Below are positions 27,823-36,499 of a DNA stretch of 55,861 nucleotides, piece after piece. Numbering within the stretch: position 1 is the stretch's first letter; each line of letters starts with the position of its first letter. Position numbers and translations under genes: made by a program. Source of the stretch: Synergistaceae bacterium. Lineage in GTDB: Bacteria > Synergistota > Synergistia > Synergistales > Aminobacteriaceae. The stretch is taken from assembly GCA_031280635.1 (NCBI GenBank), contig JAITGK010000069.1, forward strand, positions 1-55,861, in the 5' to 3' direction. A model generated the notes under the pieces. The model was not told the origin of the DNA and ran no database searches. It saw only the letters and a program-made list of their open reading frames with translations.

Positions 27823-28794
27823 ATGCCTTCCATGTTCCCGCAAAAAGGAGTCGGGGCTCCAAAGAAAGGCAAGAGTGGAAACTGCGCCGGTGTCTCGCTT
27901 CACGGGGATTCGGTGCGATATCTAGAGTTGAGCGGCGGCCGCGGTGCGCTGAAGGTAGTCAAGCAAGAGGTGGTACCGTTGGGGCACGGGGGTGTGATCA
28001 AGGACGCCTTGGTGGACACCGGGGTGGTGGGGGCCGCCTTCGAGATGCTGAAGTCCGTTGTGGGCGGTTTTCGCTGTCCGGTTTGCGTGGGAGTCCCGTC
28101 CAGGGACGTGATTTTGCGTCTGGTCGAGTACCCGAAAATGGCCATTGATGACGTGAAAGAGGCCTTGCAGTTTGAGTTCGACAAGTACTTCCCCTATCCC
28201 TACGCGGAGGCGGCCGCCGACGTGTCCGAGGTGGAGGTTCCCAACCCGGAGGCGGCAGACAAGTCCACGGTGTTGGTCGCCACTTGCCGTCAGCATATCG
28301 TCGTGGGCCTCGCCAGCGCGGCTCAGCGCGCGGGAATGACCATCTCCGCCGTGGAACCCATGAACGTCGCCTTCTTCCGCGCCGCTATCGGCCCGGATAC
28401 CCGCTTGGGCGCTTACTTTGTCGTCTTCGTCGAGCCAGAGAGCACCCAAATTATGCTAGGCTACAAGGACAACGGCATTCTTTTCAGGTCCACGACGGTG
28501 GACTTGACCTCCCGCGAGGTGCGCGAGTCCGACGAGGGCATCATGCCGATACTGCGGGACGTGCAGAACACCATCATCTTCGCGGGGAACCAATATAGAG
28601 GACTGGAGCCCAACAGCTTGATTTTGGGCGGCATTGTGGGCCGAGACTCCCGCTTGGCGGCGCAGCTCGGCTCGCTGGCGTCCATGTCGGTTCAGCCCCT
28701 TGACGTGTGGAGCCTTTGGAGGACGCCCTCCCCAGTGGGGAACGCGGGCGGTTTCGAGGTTGCTTTTGGATTAGCGGTGAGGAACCTGCTATGA
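27823..28794 (+). CDS. pilM: Type IV pilus assembly protein PilM
   Basis: A 323-residue actin-like cytoplasmic protein, first gene of the pilus alignment complex. Typical features are GVSLHGDSVRYLEL near the N-terminus, VGVPSRDVILRLVEYP, the EALQFEFDKYFPYP segment and a C-terminal AFGLAVRNLL. The ATG at 27823 follows AAGGGGGGG. It overlaps pilN by 4 bp. PilM binds the PilN N-terminus in other bacteria. Confidence 0.9.
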   Translation: MPSMFPQKGVGAPKKGKSGNCAGVSLHGDSVRYLELSGGRGALKVVKQEVVPLGHGGVIKDALVDTGVVGAAFEMLKSVVGGFRCPVCVGVPSRDVILRLVEYPKMAIDDVKEALQFEFDKYFPYPYAEAAADVSEVEVPNPEAADKSTVLVATCRQHIVVGLASAAQRAGMTISAVEPMNVAFFRAAIGPDTRLGAYFVVFVEPESTQIMLGYKDNGILFRSTTVDLTSREVRESDEGIMPILRDVQNTIIFAGNQYRGLEPNSLILGGIVGRDSRLAAQLGSLASMSVQPLDVWSLWRTPSPVGNAGGFEVAFGLAVRNLL

Positions 28795-29366
28795 GGGTAC
28801 AGTTTGATCTCAGACCCGTGACGATGCTGGAAAGGGAGCGCAAAAAGACGACGTTCAACGCCACACGTCTCGTCGCTTTCATCCTTATGATCATCTTCGC
28901 GGTGAGCAACGGTTTTTACATGTGGATGGCGTTTCAGAACATGATACGGCTCAACGACGCTATCGAGATGAAGGAATACGATGTCGGCAACTTAGAGGGA
29001 CAGAAAAACGCCCTGGAGGCGGAGGTAGGACGCCTGAGAAGACAGGAGGCCGAGTACGCGGCGACGCTGAAGATCATGCAGGACGACCTGCCTACCCTGG
29101 AGGTTCTCAATGCGCTGGAGAGGGGCCTGGAGCCCGGCATGGGGCTGAACACGCTGAGGCTCAGCCCGACCCCCCAGGGAACCATCGCCATGCTGGACGC
29201 CACGGCGGCCTCCGATGAGCAGACCGTGCAGTTTTCCACGTCGCTGACGAGCAGCGGCGTCTTCTCGGCGGTATCCATGCCCAACAGCAGGCTCGACGAC
29301 AAGACGCAGAGGGTGTCGTTCACCATGAGCCTGACCCTGCTTCCCATCGGCCAGATTAAGAGGTAA
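28791..29366 (+). CDS. pilN: Type IV pilus assembly protein PilN
   Basis: A 191-residue bitopic membrane protein. The cytoplasmic N-terminus MRVQFDLRP is the PilM-binding type, followed by a membrane segment (about 24-45), a coiled coil (about 55-90) and a ferredoxin-like periplasmic domain with LNTLRLSP and VSFTMSLTLLP. The start overlaps the pilM stop (ATGA). Confidence 0.88.
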   Translation: MRVQFDLRPVTMLERERKKTTFNATRLVAFILMIIFAVSNGFYMWMAFQNMIRLNDAIEMKEYDVGNLEGQKNALEAEVGRLRRQEAEYAATLKIMQDDLPTLEVLNALERGLEPGMGLNTLRLSPTPQGTIAMLDATAASDEQTVQFSTSLTSSGVFSAVSMPNSRLDDKTQRVSFTMSLTLLPIGQIKR

Positions 29367-29382
29367 AGGAAGGCGGGAAACG

Positions 29383-29898
29383 ATGAACGACAAGGTGACG
29401 CTGCTGGGAATCCTGCTTTTCTTGCTGTGCGCGGGCTGCGGCGGCGGAGTTTGGTACATGAACGGCAAGCTGGTGGAGCTGCAAACTCAATATGACGAGC
29501 TGGAGCAGCGCCTGGCGGACTTGAATCAGTCGACGCAGTTCTTGATGAATCAGAAAAGGGTATTTATGGAGGCGTTTGCCGCTCTAGATGGGCACAAGGT
29601 GAGCACCGCGGCCAGTGATATGGACTTTTATTCCGAGGTTCAACAGGCGGCCCGGGCCAACCAGATCAATATCCTCTCGACGCGCCAGATGGGGGTTGCC
29701 AAGGCGACGGGACGCAGTTCCATTGTTTTGACCCTGCGAGGGGACTACTATAACTTCGCGCAGCTTTTGGCAAAATGGCGCGACCTCTCGACCACGGTCC
29801 GGGTGTCCGCCCTGTCCATAACGGCCTCCAGAACCCCAGAGACCAACGGGGAAATCCAGGCTGACGTCACCGTGGAAGCCGTGATCAAGGCAAAGTAA
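29383..29898 (+). CDS. pilO: Type IV pilus assembly protein PilO
   Basis: A 171-residue protein with an N-terminal membrane segment (about 6-27), a coiled coil (LQTQYDELEQRLADLNQ) and a periplasmic domain containing TLRGDYYNFAQLLAKW, the PilO pattern. It pairs with PilN. AAGGAAGG precedes the ATG. Confidence 0.88.
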   Translation: MNDKVTLLGILLFLLCAGCGGGVWYMNGKLVELQTQYDELEQRLADLNQSTQFLMNQKRVFMEAFAALDGHKVSTAASDMDFYSEVQQAARANQINILSTRQMGVAKATGRSSIVLTLRGDYYNFAQLLAKWRDLSTTVRVSALSITASRTPETNGEIQADVTVEAVIKAK

Positions 29899-29916
29899 GG
29901 GCAGGGGTGGTCCGGG

Positions 29917-30573
29917 ATGGAAGAACGCAACGACTGGGGCGGCGCGTTTGCTGCGGCTTGGGGTAATCTGACAGGAGTCAACAACGACGGCTCCGTAGCG
30001 AGTATCCGCTTGTTGATTTTCGGGGTATTTCTCGCCAGCGCCGGGTGGGCTTTATACAATTTGTACATGGCGAACGGCATATTTGGCCTTTTGGGGGAAG
30101 AGGGTTTTTTGGAGGAAAAGTACGTCGAGCCCTCAGGGGAGCCCGACCCATCCCAAGCGGACAGGAGCCGGCTGAACACCATGCTGAACCAGGTGGAGAC
30201 GACCTCTGCGTCGCGCAAGGCCAGTTCCGCCGTGGCTCGGAGCATGGAGCAAAACCTGGCCAAGTACCCCTTCGGCGACCCGCTTTTAGCCGCCACTGAA
30301 CTGCCTACTGAACCGCCGCCTGGACCAAATGAACCGCGGAAGGAGCTTGTCGTCATTGATTACCCGCCGTCGGGGATCGTGCTGCGGGCGGTGATGATCA
30401 TGGGCAAACAGAGGGTGGCGGTGATGGACATTCCCGGCGTGGGCAGCGGCCTTATCGTCAAAGCGGGGGACACCTTCGCTCAGAGGAAGGGGCGCGTCGT
30501 GAGCATCGCGCCGGATAAAGTGGTCATCCGCTGGGGTGACAGAAATTGGGACATCCGGGCCGACTCATTTTGA
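29917..30573 (+). CDS. pilP: PilP/GspC-like pilus assembly protein
   Basis: A 218-residue protein. It has one membrane segment (about 29-50), a Pro-rich linker and a C-terminal domain (about 140-215) with VLRAVMIMGKQRVAVMDI and KAGDTF, matching the PilP homology region that contacts the secretin. Unlike classical PilP it lacks a lipobox and has a GspC-like membrane anchor. Position between pilO and pilQ supports the call. Confidence 0.75.
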   Translation: MEERNDWGGAFAAAWGNLTGVNNDGSVASIRLLIFGVFLASAGWALYNLYMANGIFGLLGEEGFLEEKYVEPSGEPDPSQADRSRLNTMLNQVETTSASRKASSAVARSMEQNLAKYPFGDPLLAATELPTEPPPGPNEPRKELVVIDYPPSGIVLRAVMIMGKQRVAVMDIPGVGSGLIVKAGDTFAQRKGRVVSIAPDKVVIRWGDRNWDIRADSF

Positions 30574-30623
30574 GTGACGGCCCTTGCCGCGTGGGAATTC
30601 CTGAGAGATAGGGGATAGCTGAA

Positions 30624-32414
30624 TTGATAAAATCGACATTTGGAAGAACTTTTTTTGCGCTGTCGTTTTTGCTGGCGGCGTTCGTGCTCGGCGAAGCCTA
30701 TAAAGCCGAAGCCGCTTACAGAAAAGAAACCGGCCAAAATGGCAGGAACGGCAGTGGAGAGGCCCCTTTTATGGCGCGCCTTGCTTCGTTCGAGTTTCAC
30801 CAGATGGGCGATTCGGATCTGATGCTTACCATCTCTGGGAAGGCCATGCCCGCGCCGGAGGTGACTCACGTTAACAACACGACTCACGTGCTTTTTCGGG
30901 AGGTTGACGGAAGGAAGGTAAAGGAGGAGCACCGGGAATCAACGGCCTCCCTGATAACGCGGCTCAACTCCGAGCAGATGGAGCGGGACTTTGCCATCTC
31001 CTTCACGACGGAAAAGCCCCTGAGGGTGAACTCCACCCGGGGTACGGCCCCGGCCGATTCCTACACGCTGCGGATGGTGACGGCGGAACAGCAGCAGAGA
31101 AAAATCGAGGAACCCCTGGCCACCGCCCAGCCCCAGAGCCTCAGGGTGCCCAACACGGGGCCCTTCGCCGTCACCACGCCGATAACGCTGGACCTGCGCG
31201 ACGCGGACCTGAGGGACGTCTTCAGAATGCTGGGAACTCAGATCAAGAAGAACATCATCATCGACCCTTCCGTAGCGCCGGGGCAGACCGTGACCATGAC
31301 GCTGAAAGACGTCCCCCTCTCTGAGGTGTTCGGGTACCTGATGAAGACTTATGATATCACTTACGAGATCATGGGCAAGGACACCGTTATCATCGGAACC
31401 ATAGACGGACTCTCCAAGATCTCCGGTAAAGAGGAGACGCGGCGCTACCAGATTGCCTACGCGGACCCGGCGGCTCTGGCCGGTCTGGTGCGTAATATAA
31501 CGAACATACCCGATGACCGGATAGTGGTGGATTCCCGCCTGCGCCGCCTGTACATTACCACGTCTCAGGCCAAGTTGGAAGAAGCCGCCATTGCTATTCA
31601 AAATCTGGACCACCCGGGCTCCCAGGTCATGCTCCACGCCCGCATCGTAGAGTTCAACAGCGAGGACTCCCTGGAGGTGGAAAACACCCTGAACATGGTC
31701 TACGATCATTGGTGGGCCCAATATTCCCGCGGTCAGTTGTTAGGCGGTTATATAACGGACAATAACTGGGACAGGCCCAGCACCTGGACCAGGATACCCA
31801 ACTCGCCCACGCCGCCGGTCAACCCCTTGGATCCCATTCGGGATGGAAACTGGCGCATGCTTGACATGACGTTCGCTGCCTTGGAGACCAAGATACGGTC
31901 CAAGACCCTGGCAAACCCCTCCGTCATCACCGTGGACGGGTTGAAGGCAACCATCGACCTGACGGATCAGTTTTCCTACGTGTCGGGAAGGGACGACGGC
32001 GGCAACGCCACCTGGAGCCAGATGGACATCGGCCCCAAGCTGGAAATGACCCCAAAGGTGGGCCGCGAGGGGATGGTGACGCTGGAGCTTTCCCTGGAGG
32101 CCAGCGACCGGGGCAACATGATCACGAGCACCACGGGTGAGCAGATACCGGAGAAAACCACCCGCAAGGTGACGACCACCGTGCGCGTGCGCAACGGGGA
32201 GCCCTTTGTGGTGGGCGGGCTCTTTCGGGAGGACAGCACGAACAACCGGCTGAGAATTCCCGTGCTGGGACAGCTTCCCCTGCTGGGCGAGCTGTTCACC
32301 TACCGGCAGAGGGGCACCCGTAAGACGCAGGTGGTGATGCTGGTGATACCCTACATCTTGGACACGCCGGACGTGGCTGTCGAGCAAGAGAAGGTCATGA
32401 CAAAGCAGTATTGA
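30624..32414 (+). CDS. pilQ: Type IV pilus secretin PilQ
   Basis: A 596-residue outer-membrane secretin. It has a signal peptide (to about residue 31), an AMIN-like stretch (about 50-130), an STN/N0 domain (PITLDLRDADLRDVFRMLG), an N1 domain and the secretin channel with VRNGEPFVVGGLF, IPVLGQLPLLGELF and VVMLVIPYIL. It is shorter than the roughly 700-residue proteobacterial form. The start is TTG at 30624; no ATG is available nearby. Its presence shows a diderm envelope. The pilB, pilT, pilC and pilin genes are not in the window. Confidence 0.9.
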   Translation: MIKSTFGRTFFALSFLLAAFVLGEAYKAEAAYRKETGQNGRNGSGEAPFMARLASFEFHQMGDSDLMLTISGKAMPAPEVTHVNNTTHVLFREVDGRKVKEEHRESTASLITRLNSEQMERDFAISFTTEKPLRVNSTRGTAPADSYTLRMVTAEQQQRKIEEPLATAQPQSLRVPNTGPFAVTTPITLDLRDADLRDVFRMLGTQIKKNIIIDPSVAPGQTVTMTLKDVPLSEVFGYLMKTYDITYEIMGKDTVIIGTIDGLSKISGKEETRRYQIAYADPAALAGLVRNITNIPDDRIVVDSRLRRLYITTSQAKLEEAAIAIQNLDHPGSQVMLHARIVEFNSEDSLEVENTLNMVYDHWWAQYSRGQLLGGYITDNNWDRPSTWTRIPNSPTPPVNPLDPIRDGNWRMLDMTFAALETKIRSKTLANPSVITVDGLKATIDLTDQFSYVSGRDDGGNATWSQMDIGPKLEMTPKVGREGMVTLELSLEASDRGNMITSTTGEQIPEKTTRKVTTTVRVRNGEPFVVGGLFREDSTNNRLRIPVLGQLPLLGELFTYRQRGTRKTQVVMLVIPYILDTPDVAVEQEKVMTKQY

Positions 32415-32477
32415 GAAAACGCCGTCGAAAAAGCTGGACGCCTGCCCTTTTGCGGGTGAAAATGGAGGAGTTGTGGA

Positions 32478-33050
32478 ATGGCACAGGTAGTGGATACCAC
32501 GGACTTTTACGTGGGACTGAAGTTCCGGTGGCAGGAGGGCATCTGGGAAATCGTGGAGTTCGACCACCATAAGATGGGGCGCGGCGGCGCGGTGGTGCGC
32601 ACGAAGCTGCGCAACGTGGAGACGGGCTCGGCGGTGGAGAACTCGTTCAAGCCAGGGGAGAAGTTCGAGCGCATTATCTACGACGAGAAGCCAGCGCAGT
32701 TCAGCTACAAGGACGGGGGTGACTACGTTTTTATGGACCTGGCCACCTACGATGAACTCAGGGTCTCGCCGAACGCCTTGGGTGACGCGGTGAAGTACCT
32801 GGTGGACAACATGGAAATTAAAATCGAGGTCTTCGAGGAGAAGATCATGGGGGTGGAGCTTCCCAAGAGCGTGATTCTGAAGGTGGAGAACACCCCGCCC
32901 AGCTTTAAAGGGGACACCGTCTCCGGCGGAGGCAAGCCCGCGGAACTCGAAACGGGCATAACGGTCACGGTTCCCGTCTTCATCGAGTCCGGCGAGTACG
33001 TGGTGGTTGACACCCGAACGGGTCAGTACCTGGAACGGGCAAAGAAATAA
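32478..33050 (+). CDS. efp: Elongation factor P
   Basis: A 190-residue translation factor that relieves stalling at polyproline. All three domains are present, including FMDLATYDEL and the C-terminal VDTRTGQYLERA. The domain I loop tip reads HHKMGRGGA, so the position usually occupied by a modified Lys is Arg35, as I recall for Thermus thermophilus EF-P. GGAGGAG precedes the ATG. It heads a run of small genes up to xseA. Confidence 0.96.
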   Translation: MAQVVDTTDFYVGLKFRWQEGIWEIVEFDHHKMGRGGAVVRTKLRNVETGSAVENSFKPGEKFERIIYDEKPAQFSYKDGGDYVFMDLATYDELRVSPNALGDAVKYLVDNMEIKIEVFEEKIMGVELPKSVILKVENTPPSFKGDTVSGGGKPAELETGITVTVPVFIESGEYVVVDTRTGQYLERAKK

Positions 33051-33084
33051 CCAGCTGAGGCAAAAAACAGGCGGGGGTGAAAAT

Positions 33085-33519
33085 GTGAATTCCAGAGAAC
33101 GGATAGCGTACCTAAGGGGACTTCTTGATTTCATGCCCAAGGAAGAGAAGGAAACAAAAGTTTACTCCGCCATTGTGGACGCTCTGGCCGCCCTAGCGGC
33201 GGAACTTGGGGAGCATGCGAAATTGCTGGAGCTTCAGCGTGAGGACTACAACAGCCTCGCGGACGAGGTGGACGACCTGCACGGCACCCTTTACCAGCTG
33301 GAGGAGTCGCTGGGAATTGAGGAAGAGGAGGACGACGAAAGCGGCGTCTACGAGGAAGAGGAAGACGAAGAGCTGCAGGAAATGGCCGAAAGCTACGTTT
33401 CCATGACTTGTCCGGCCTGTGCGTACTCGTTCTACTACAAGTACGAAGAGGGCAAGGAGGACGGAAAACTCATTTGCCCAAGCTGCGGCGAGGAGTTTTC
33501 CAGGGGCGGAACCCCATAA
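33085..33519 (+). CDS. CD1247-type protein with acidic linker and zinc ribbon
   Basis: A 144-residue protein. The N-terminal helical domain (IAYLRGLLDFMPKEEKETK, then DALAALAAELGEHAKLL) matches the CD1247 N-terminal domain of Firmicutes. It is followed by a very acidic linker (Glu/Asp-rich, about 80-105) and a zinc ribbon (CPACA and CPSCG). Function unknown. The GTG start at 33085 follows GGGGGTG. The efp-CD1247-Asp23 order is also seen in clostridia. Confidence 0.75.
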   Translation: MNSRERIAYLRGLLDFMPKEEKETKVYSAIVDALAALAAELGEHAKLLELQREDYNSLADEVDDLHGTLYQLEESLGIEEEEDDESGVYEEEEDEELQEMAESYVSMTCPACAYSFYYKYEEGKEDGKLICPSCGEEFSRGGTP

Positions 33520-33561
33520 ATCGTTTGGAAAATCAAGGAATAAACAAGGAGGGGTAGAAAA

Positions 33562-34050
33562 GTGGATCAGGTCGAGAAAAACGCGGTTAACGAGGAGGTC
33601 TCCACCCCGTTCGAGGGGACGGGCTTGGAAGGCAGCATTCACATAGCCGACGACGTTATTATCGAGCTGGCGAAGAAGACGATTTCCGGGATACCCAATA
33701 TCCAGCCCGCCAACATGGGCATCGCCTCCAAGTTCGGTATAGGGCGTAAGTCCGGCGACGGCATCCGCGTCTCTGTGGAGGAGGGGAAGGTTCCCGCGAT
33801 AACGGTGGACGCCTACATTCTGGTGAAATACGGCCATCGGATTCCTGATCTGGCTTGGGACGTGCAGGAAAAGATCAAAGCCAGCCTAGAACGCTACACG
33901 GGCTGCACCGTCACTGCTGTCAACATCAACGTCCAGGGCATTTACCTGGAGGAACCCAAGGCCGCTGAGCCCAAGAAAAAGGAAGAGGAGGAAACAGCCG
34001 CCGGTTCTTGCCCTCCTGCCGATAACCCGGAAGAAGACGACGACGATTGA
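33562..34050 (+). CDS. Asp23/Gls24 family envelope stress protein
   Basis: A 162-residue protein with the Asp23 domain at about 22-130: GSIHIADDVIIELAKKT, IPNIQPANMG, VDAYILVKYGHRIPDLAW and GCTVTAVNINVQGI. The tail is rich in Glu and Asp. In Firmicutes such proteins form membrane-associated assemblies. GTG start after GGAGGGG. It is followed by a small membrane protein gene, as Asp23 often is (AmaP). Confidence 0.88.
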   Translation: MDQVEKNAVNEEVSTPFEGTGLEGSIHIADDVIIELAKKTISGIPNIQPANMGIASKFGIGRKSGDGIRVSVEEGKVPAITVDAYILVKYGHRIPDLAWDVQEKIKASLERYTGCTVTAVNINVQGIYLEEPKAAEPKKKEEEETAAGSCPPADNPEEDDDD

Positions 34051-34140
34051 GCCCTTTTCCCGAGCCCGTGCGCTTATGGCGCGTTCGTCCAATCATGGGG
34101 ACGCAGTACCTGTGGGCATGTACGTGTAGAGGTGATGAAA

Positions 34141-34623
34141 ATGTATTTTCTGTGGAAACGAACTCTTCATGGCAGCATAAGGGTATCGTCCGACGGGCTT
34201 TCCGGGTTCGTCGACCGTGTTCTGTCCGGTAAATCTCGGTGCCGCGGTCTGTCCCTGGCCGAGGGGGAAAGCCCCTCGGTCACGCTGGTGCTTTTCTCGG
34301 AGAGCCCGACGCTGGAGGGACACGGCATCGAGGAGCGCCTTTCCTCCATCGTGGCGCCTCTGGGCTTCCGCGTGCAGGTGATTTGGGCGGACCGGGGCGC
34401 GCCGGAGGCGGAATGGTGCGAGACTCTCGCCTCCATTTATCAGAGTCCGTGGACATGGATGGTTCTCGCCGCGATGGTGGCGATCGCCGTCATGGCGGGC
34501 CTGAGCGGGCTTTTCTGGACGTTCTTCTGGGGAACGGCCGCGTGGTTTGTCTCCAAAGCCGTTATCTCCTTTCTGCTCCGCAGAAGGATGGGGAGCTTGT
34601 TCTCGGCCCCGGCCCGAAGATAG
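34141..34623 (+). CDS. Small membrane protein with two C-terminal membrane segments
   Basis: A 160-residue protein, not recognised. The first 95 residues are soluble, with no clear motif. Two hydrophobic segments (about 104-125 and 127-147) are followed by a basic RRRMGSLF end. The ATG at 34141 is 6 bp after AGAGGTG. Next to an Asp23 gene it could be an anchor for that protein by analogy with AmaP, but the similarity is positional only. Confidence 0.6.
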   Translation: MYFLWKRTLHGSIRVSSDGLSGFVDRVLSGKSRCRGLSLAEGESPSVTLVLFSESPTLEGHGIEERLSSIVAPLGFRVQVIWADRGAPEAEWCETLASIYQSPWTWMVLAAMVAIAVMAGLSGLFWTFFWGTAAWFVSKAVISFLLRRRMGSLFSAPARR

Positions 34624-34642
34624 GGCGGCCCTCTCCCGCCAA

Positions 34643-35146
34643 ATGAAAAAATCCTATTCCGTCCAAAGCCGCCATCGCGCCAGGGAACTGGCCGCGCAGT
34701 TTCTGTACTTGCTTGCCTCCCGGCCAGGGCTGGACCCTGATGTGTGCCTGGAAACCCTCCTCGCCGAGGATGGTTTCGCCCCCGGCGAGCGGGGCGAGGT
34801 GCGGGAGTATCTGTCGTTCCTGGTAAAAGGGGGCTGGAAGAGACGAACTGAAATCGACAACTGGATGCGCATGGTGGTCACGGGCTGGCGGCCCGAGAAC
34901 ATGGCCGCTGTGGACAGGGCCGTGCTGCGCGTCGCCATCTTCGAGGGTTTCTTGGAAAAAACGGTGCCGGTAGCTGTGGCCATCTCCGAGGCGGTGGAAC
35001 TGGCGCAGATCTTCGGGACGGAGGCGTCGGGAAAGTTCGTCAACGGCGTGCTGGGCAGATTGGCACGGCAAAAAAGTCTGGACGGCGATAAAGGCGGGGG
35101 GGACGGCGGTGCATCTTCGGCTTCCGAGAACGCAGCTGACCGTTGA
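34643..35146 (+). CDS. nusB: Transcription antitermination factor NusB
   Basis: A 167-residue all-helical RNA-binding protein. It has the N-terminal SRHRARELAAQFLYLL, then LRVAIFEGFLEKTVPVAVAISEAVELAQIFGTEASGKFVNGVLGRLA, the most conserved NusB segment. Weak ribosome site at the ATG. It overlaps xseA by 38 bp. Confidence 0.92.
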   Translation: MKKSYSVQSRHRARELAAQFLYLLASRPGLDPDVCLETLLAEDGFAPGERGEVREYLSFLVKGGWKRRTEIDNWMRMVVTGWRPENMAAVDRAVLRVAIFEGFLEKTVPVAVAISEAVELAQIFGTEASGKFVNGVLGRLARQKSLDGDKGGGDGGASSASENAADR

Positions 35147-36323
35147 CGAGCTGACGTTTCACATTCAAGGGCTTTTCATCTCTGACGCCGCGTTGAGGTC
35201 GGTAGTTGTGAGCGGCGAGATTTCCGAGTTCAAGAGACACACGAGCGGCCATTGCTACTTCACCCTGCTGGGAGAGGAGAGCAGGGTTGCTTGTACTATT
35301 TTTAAACAGCACGCGGGGTTCATCCCCAAGTGGCCGGACAACGGGGACAGCGTGCTGGCGGAGGGTAACGTAGGCCTGTACCCTCAACGGGGCGTGTACC
35401 AATTTTACGCGCGGCGGCTGGTGCCGGTGGGAGCCGGAGCCATGGACCGCGCGCGCGGCGAGCTTCAGGAACGTCTTGCAAAAGAAGGGCTGTTCGACCC
35501 GGCGCTGAAGCGCTCCCTGCCCCCCTATCCCGCGAAGGTGGTGCTGATAACCTCAGAAACAGGGGCCGCCATCCAGGACGTGCTGCGCGTGGCGAGGCGG
35601 CGCTGTCCAGCCTGTGCCATCGTCGTGGCCGACGCGCGGGTGCAGGGCGCGGATGCTCCCAGCGAGATCGTTCGGGCCTTTGCCCAGATTCCAGCGATCC
35701 CTGAAATTGACTGCGTGATTCTGGCGCGGGGCGGCGGGAGCCGGGAGGACCTGGTTCCCTTTGACGATGAGGGGGTGGTGCGAGCCGTGAGAGCCTGCCC
35801 CGTTCCTGTTGTCTGCGGGGTAGGGCATGACGCGGACACGACGCTCTGCGACCTGGCTGCGGATATCCGCGCCTCCACCCCCTCTGCCGCCGCGGAGCTG
35901 GTCTTTCCCGACCGCGCGGAAATGGTTCGGACGCTGCTCGAAACTCAAGAGCGCATGGCCGTCAGCGTGCGGACGCGGATTGACGCCTGCCAGCGGCGAC
36001 TGGTTCACTCGGAGTCCGCTCTCGAATCCCGCGTCCGCCGGCTTTTTTTGACGGCGGGGGCGGAACTGGACGCCCTCCACGGGAGGCTGAACGCGGTGAT
36101 GACCCTGAGACTCGCGGAGGCGCGGGAGACCCTGGCCGTCCGTGCGGCGGCCTTGGATGCCCTGTCACCCCTGGCTGTACTGACGCGGGGCTTCGCCGTC
36201 TGTGAGCGCGGCAGGGAGAGGATTCGGTCGGCCAAAAGCCTCTTCTCGAAAGACCATTTGAAAATCCGCTTCCCCGACGGCACGGTGGAAACGGAGGTCG
36301 TTAACATATTCCCTTCACTTTAG
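35109..36323 (+). CDS. xseA: Exodeoxyribonuclease VII large subunit
   Basis: A 404-residue nuclease subunit. It has an OB-fold N-terminus (SEFKRHTSGHCYFTL), then KRSLPPYPAKVVLITSETGAAIQD, ILARGGGSREDL and GVGHDADTTLCDLAADIRASTPSAAAEL, all diagnostic. GTG start inside nusB. The small subunit xseB, usually next, is not found before the terminator or in the window. Confidence 0.94.
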   Translation: MHLRLPRTQLTVDELTFHIQGLFISDAALRSVVVSGEISEFKRHTSGHCYFTLLGEESRVACTIFKQHAGFIPKWPDNGDSVLAEGNVGLYPQRGVYQFYARRLVPVGAGAMDRARGELQERLAKEGLFDPALKRSLPPYPAKVVLITSETGAAIQDVLRVARRRCPACAIVVADARVQGADAPSEIVRAFAQIPAIPEIDCVILARGGGSREDLVPFDDEGVVRAVRACPVPVVCGVGHDADTTLCDLAADIRASTPSAAAELVFPDRAEMVRTLLETQERMAVSVRTRIDACQRRLVHSESALESRVRRLFLTAGAELDALHGRLNAVMTLRLAEARETLAVRAAALDALSPLAVLTRGFAVCERGRERIRSAKSLFSKDHLKIRFPDGTVETEVVNIFPSL

Positions 36324-36352
36324 CGAGGGGAGCCTAGACTCAACAAAGACTG

Positions 36353-36374
36353 CCGGCTCATGAGCCGGTTTTTT
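36353..36374 (+). terminator. Intrinsic terminator after xseA
   Basis: A perfect palindrome CCGGCTCATGAGCCGG is followed by six T, 30 bp after the xseA stop. Confidence 0.88.
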
Positions 36375-36406
36375 GAACACCCCCTCCCACTAGGGCTGGG
36401 TTTTAT

Positions 36407-36488
36407 GGAACGCTGAATAAACGGGATTCTTAAGGGTCCACGACCCTTAAGCGGGGTTTGGGGCAGAGCCCCAAGACCTTTATTTAGG
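36407..36488. repeat. Modular hairpin repeat, copy 6 (two-stem, diverged)
   Basis: The ends are diverged (GGAACGCTGAATAAAC and CTTTATTTAGG). The stems are CTTAAGGGTC with GACCCTTAAG and TTGGGGC with GCCCCAA. The ahcY ribosome site (AGGAGGG) begins at the last bases of the copy. Confidence 0.7.
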
Positions 36489-36499
36489 AGGGAATCAGG

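Noticed and set aside
27527-27862. N-terminal extension of the cupin protein by 112 residues
   Set aside because: It overlaps the structured pil leader and the pilM start and lacks cupin-like or other sequence; the internal ATG has a good ribosome site.
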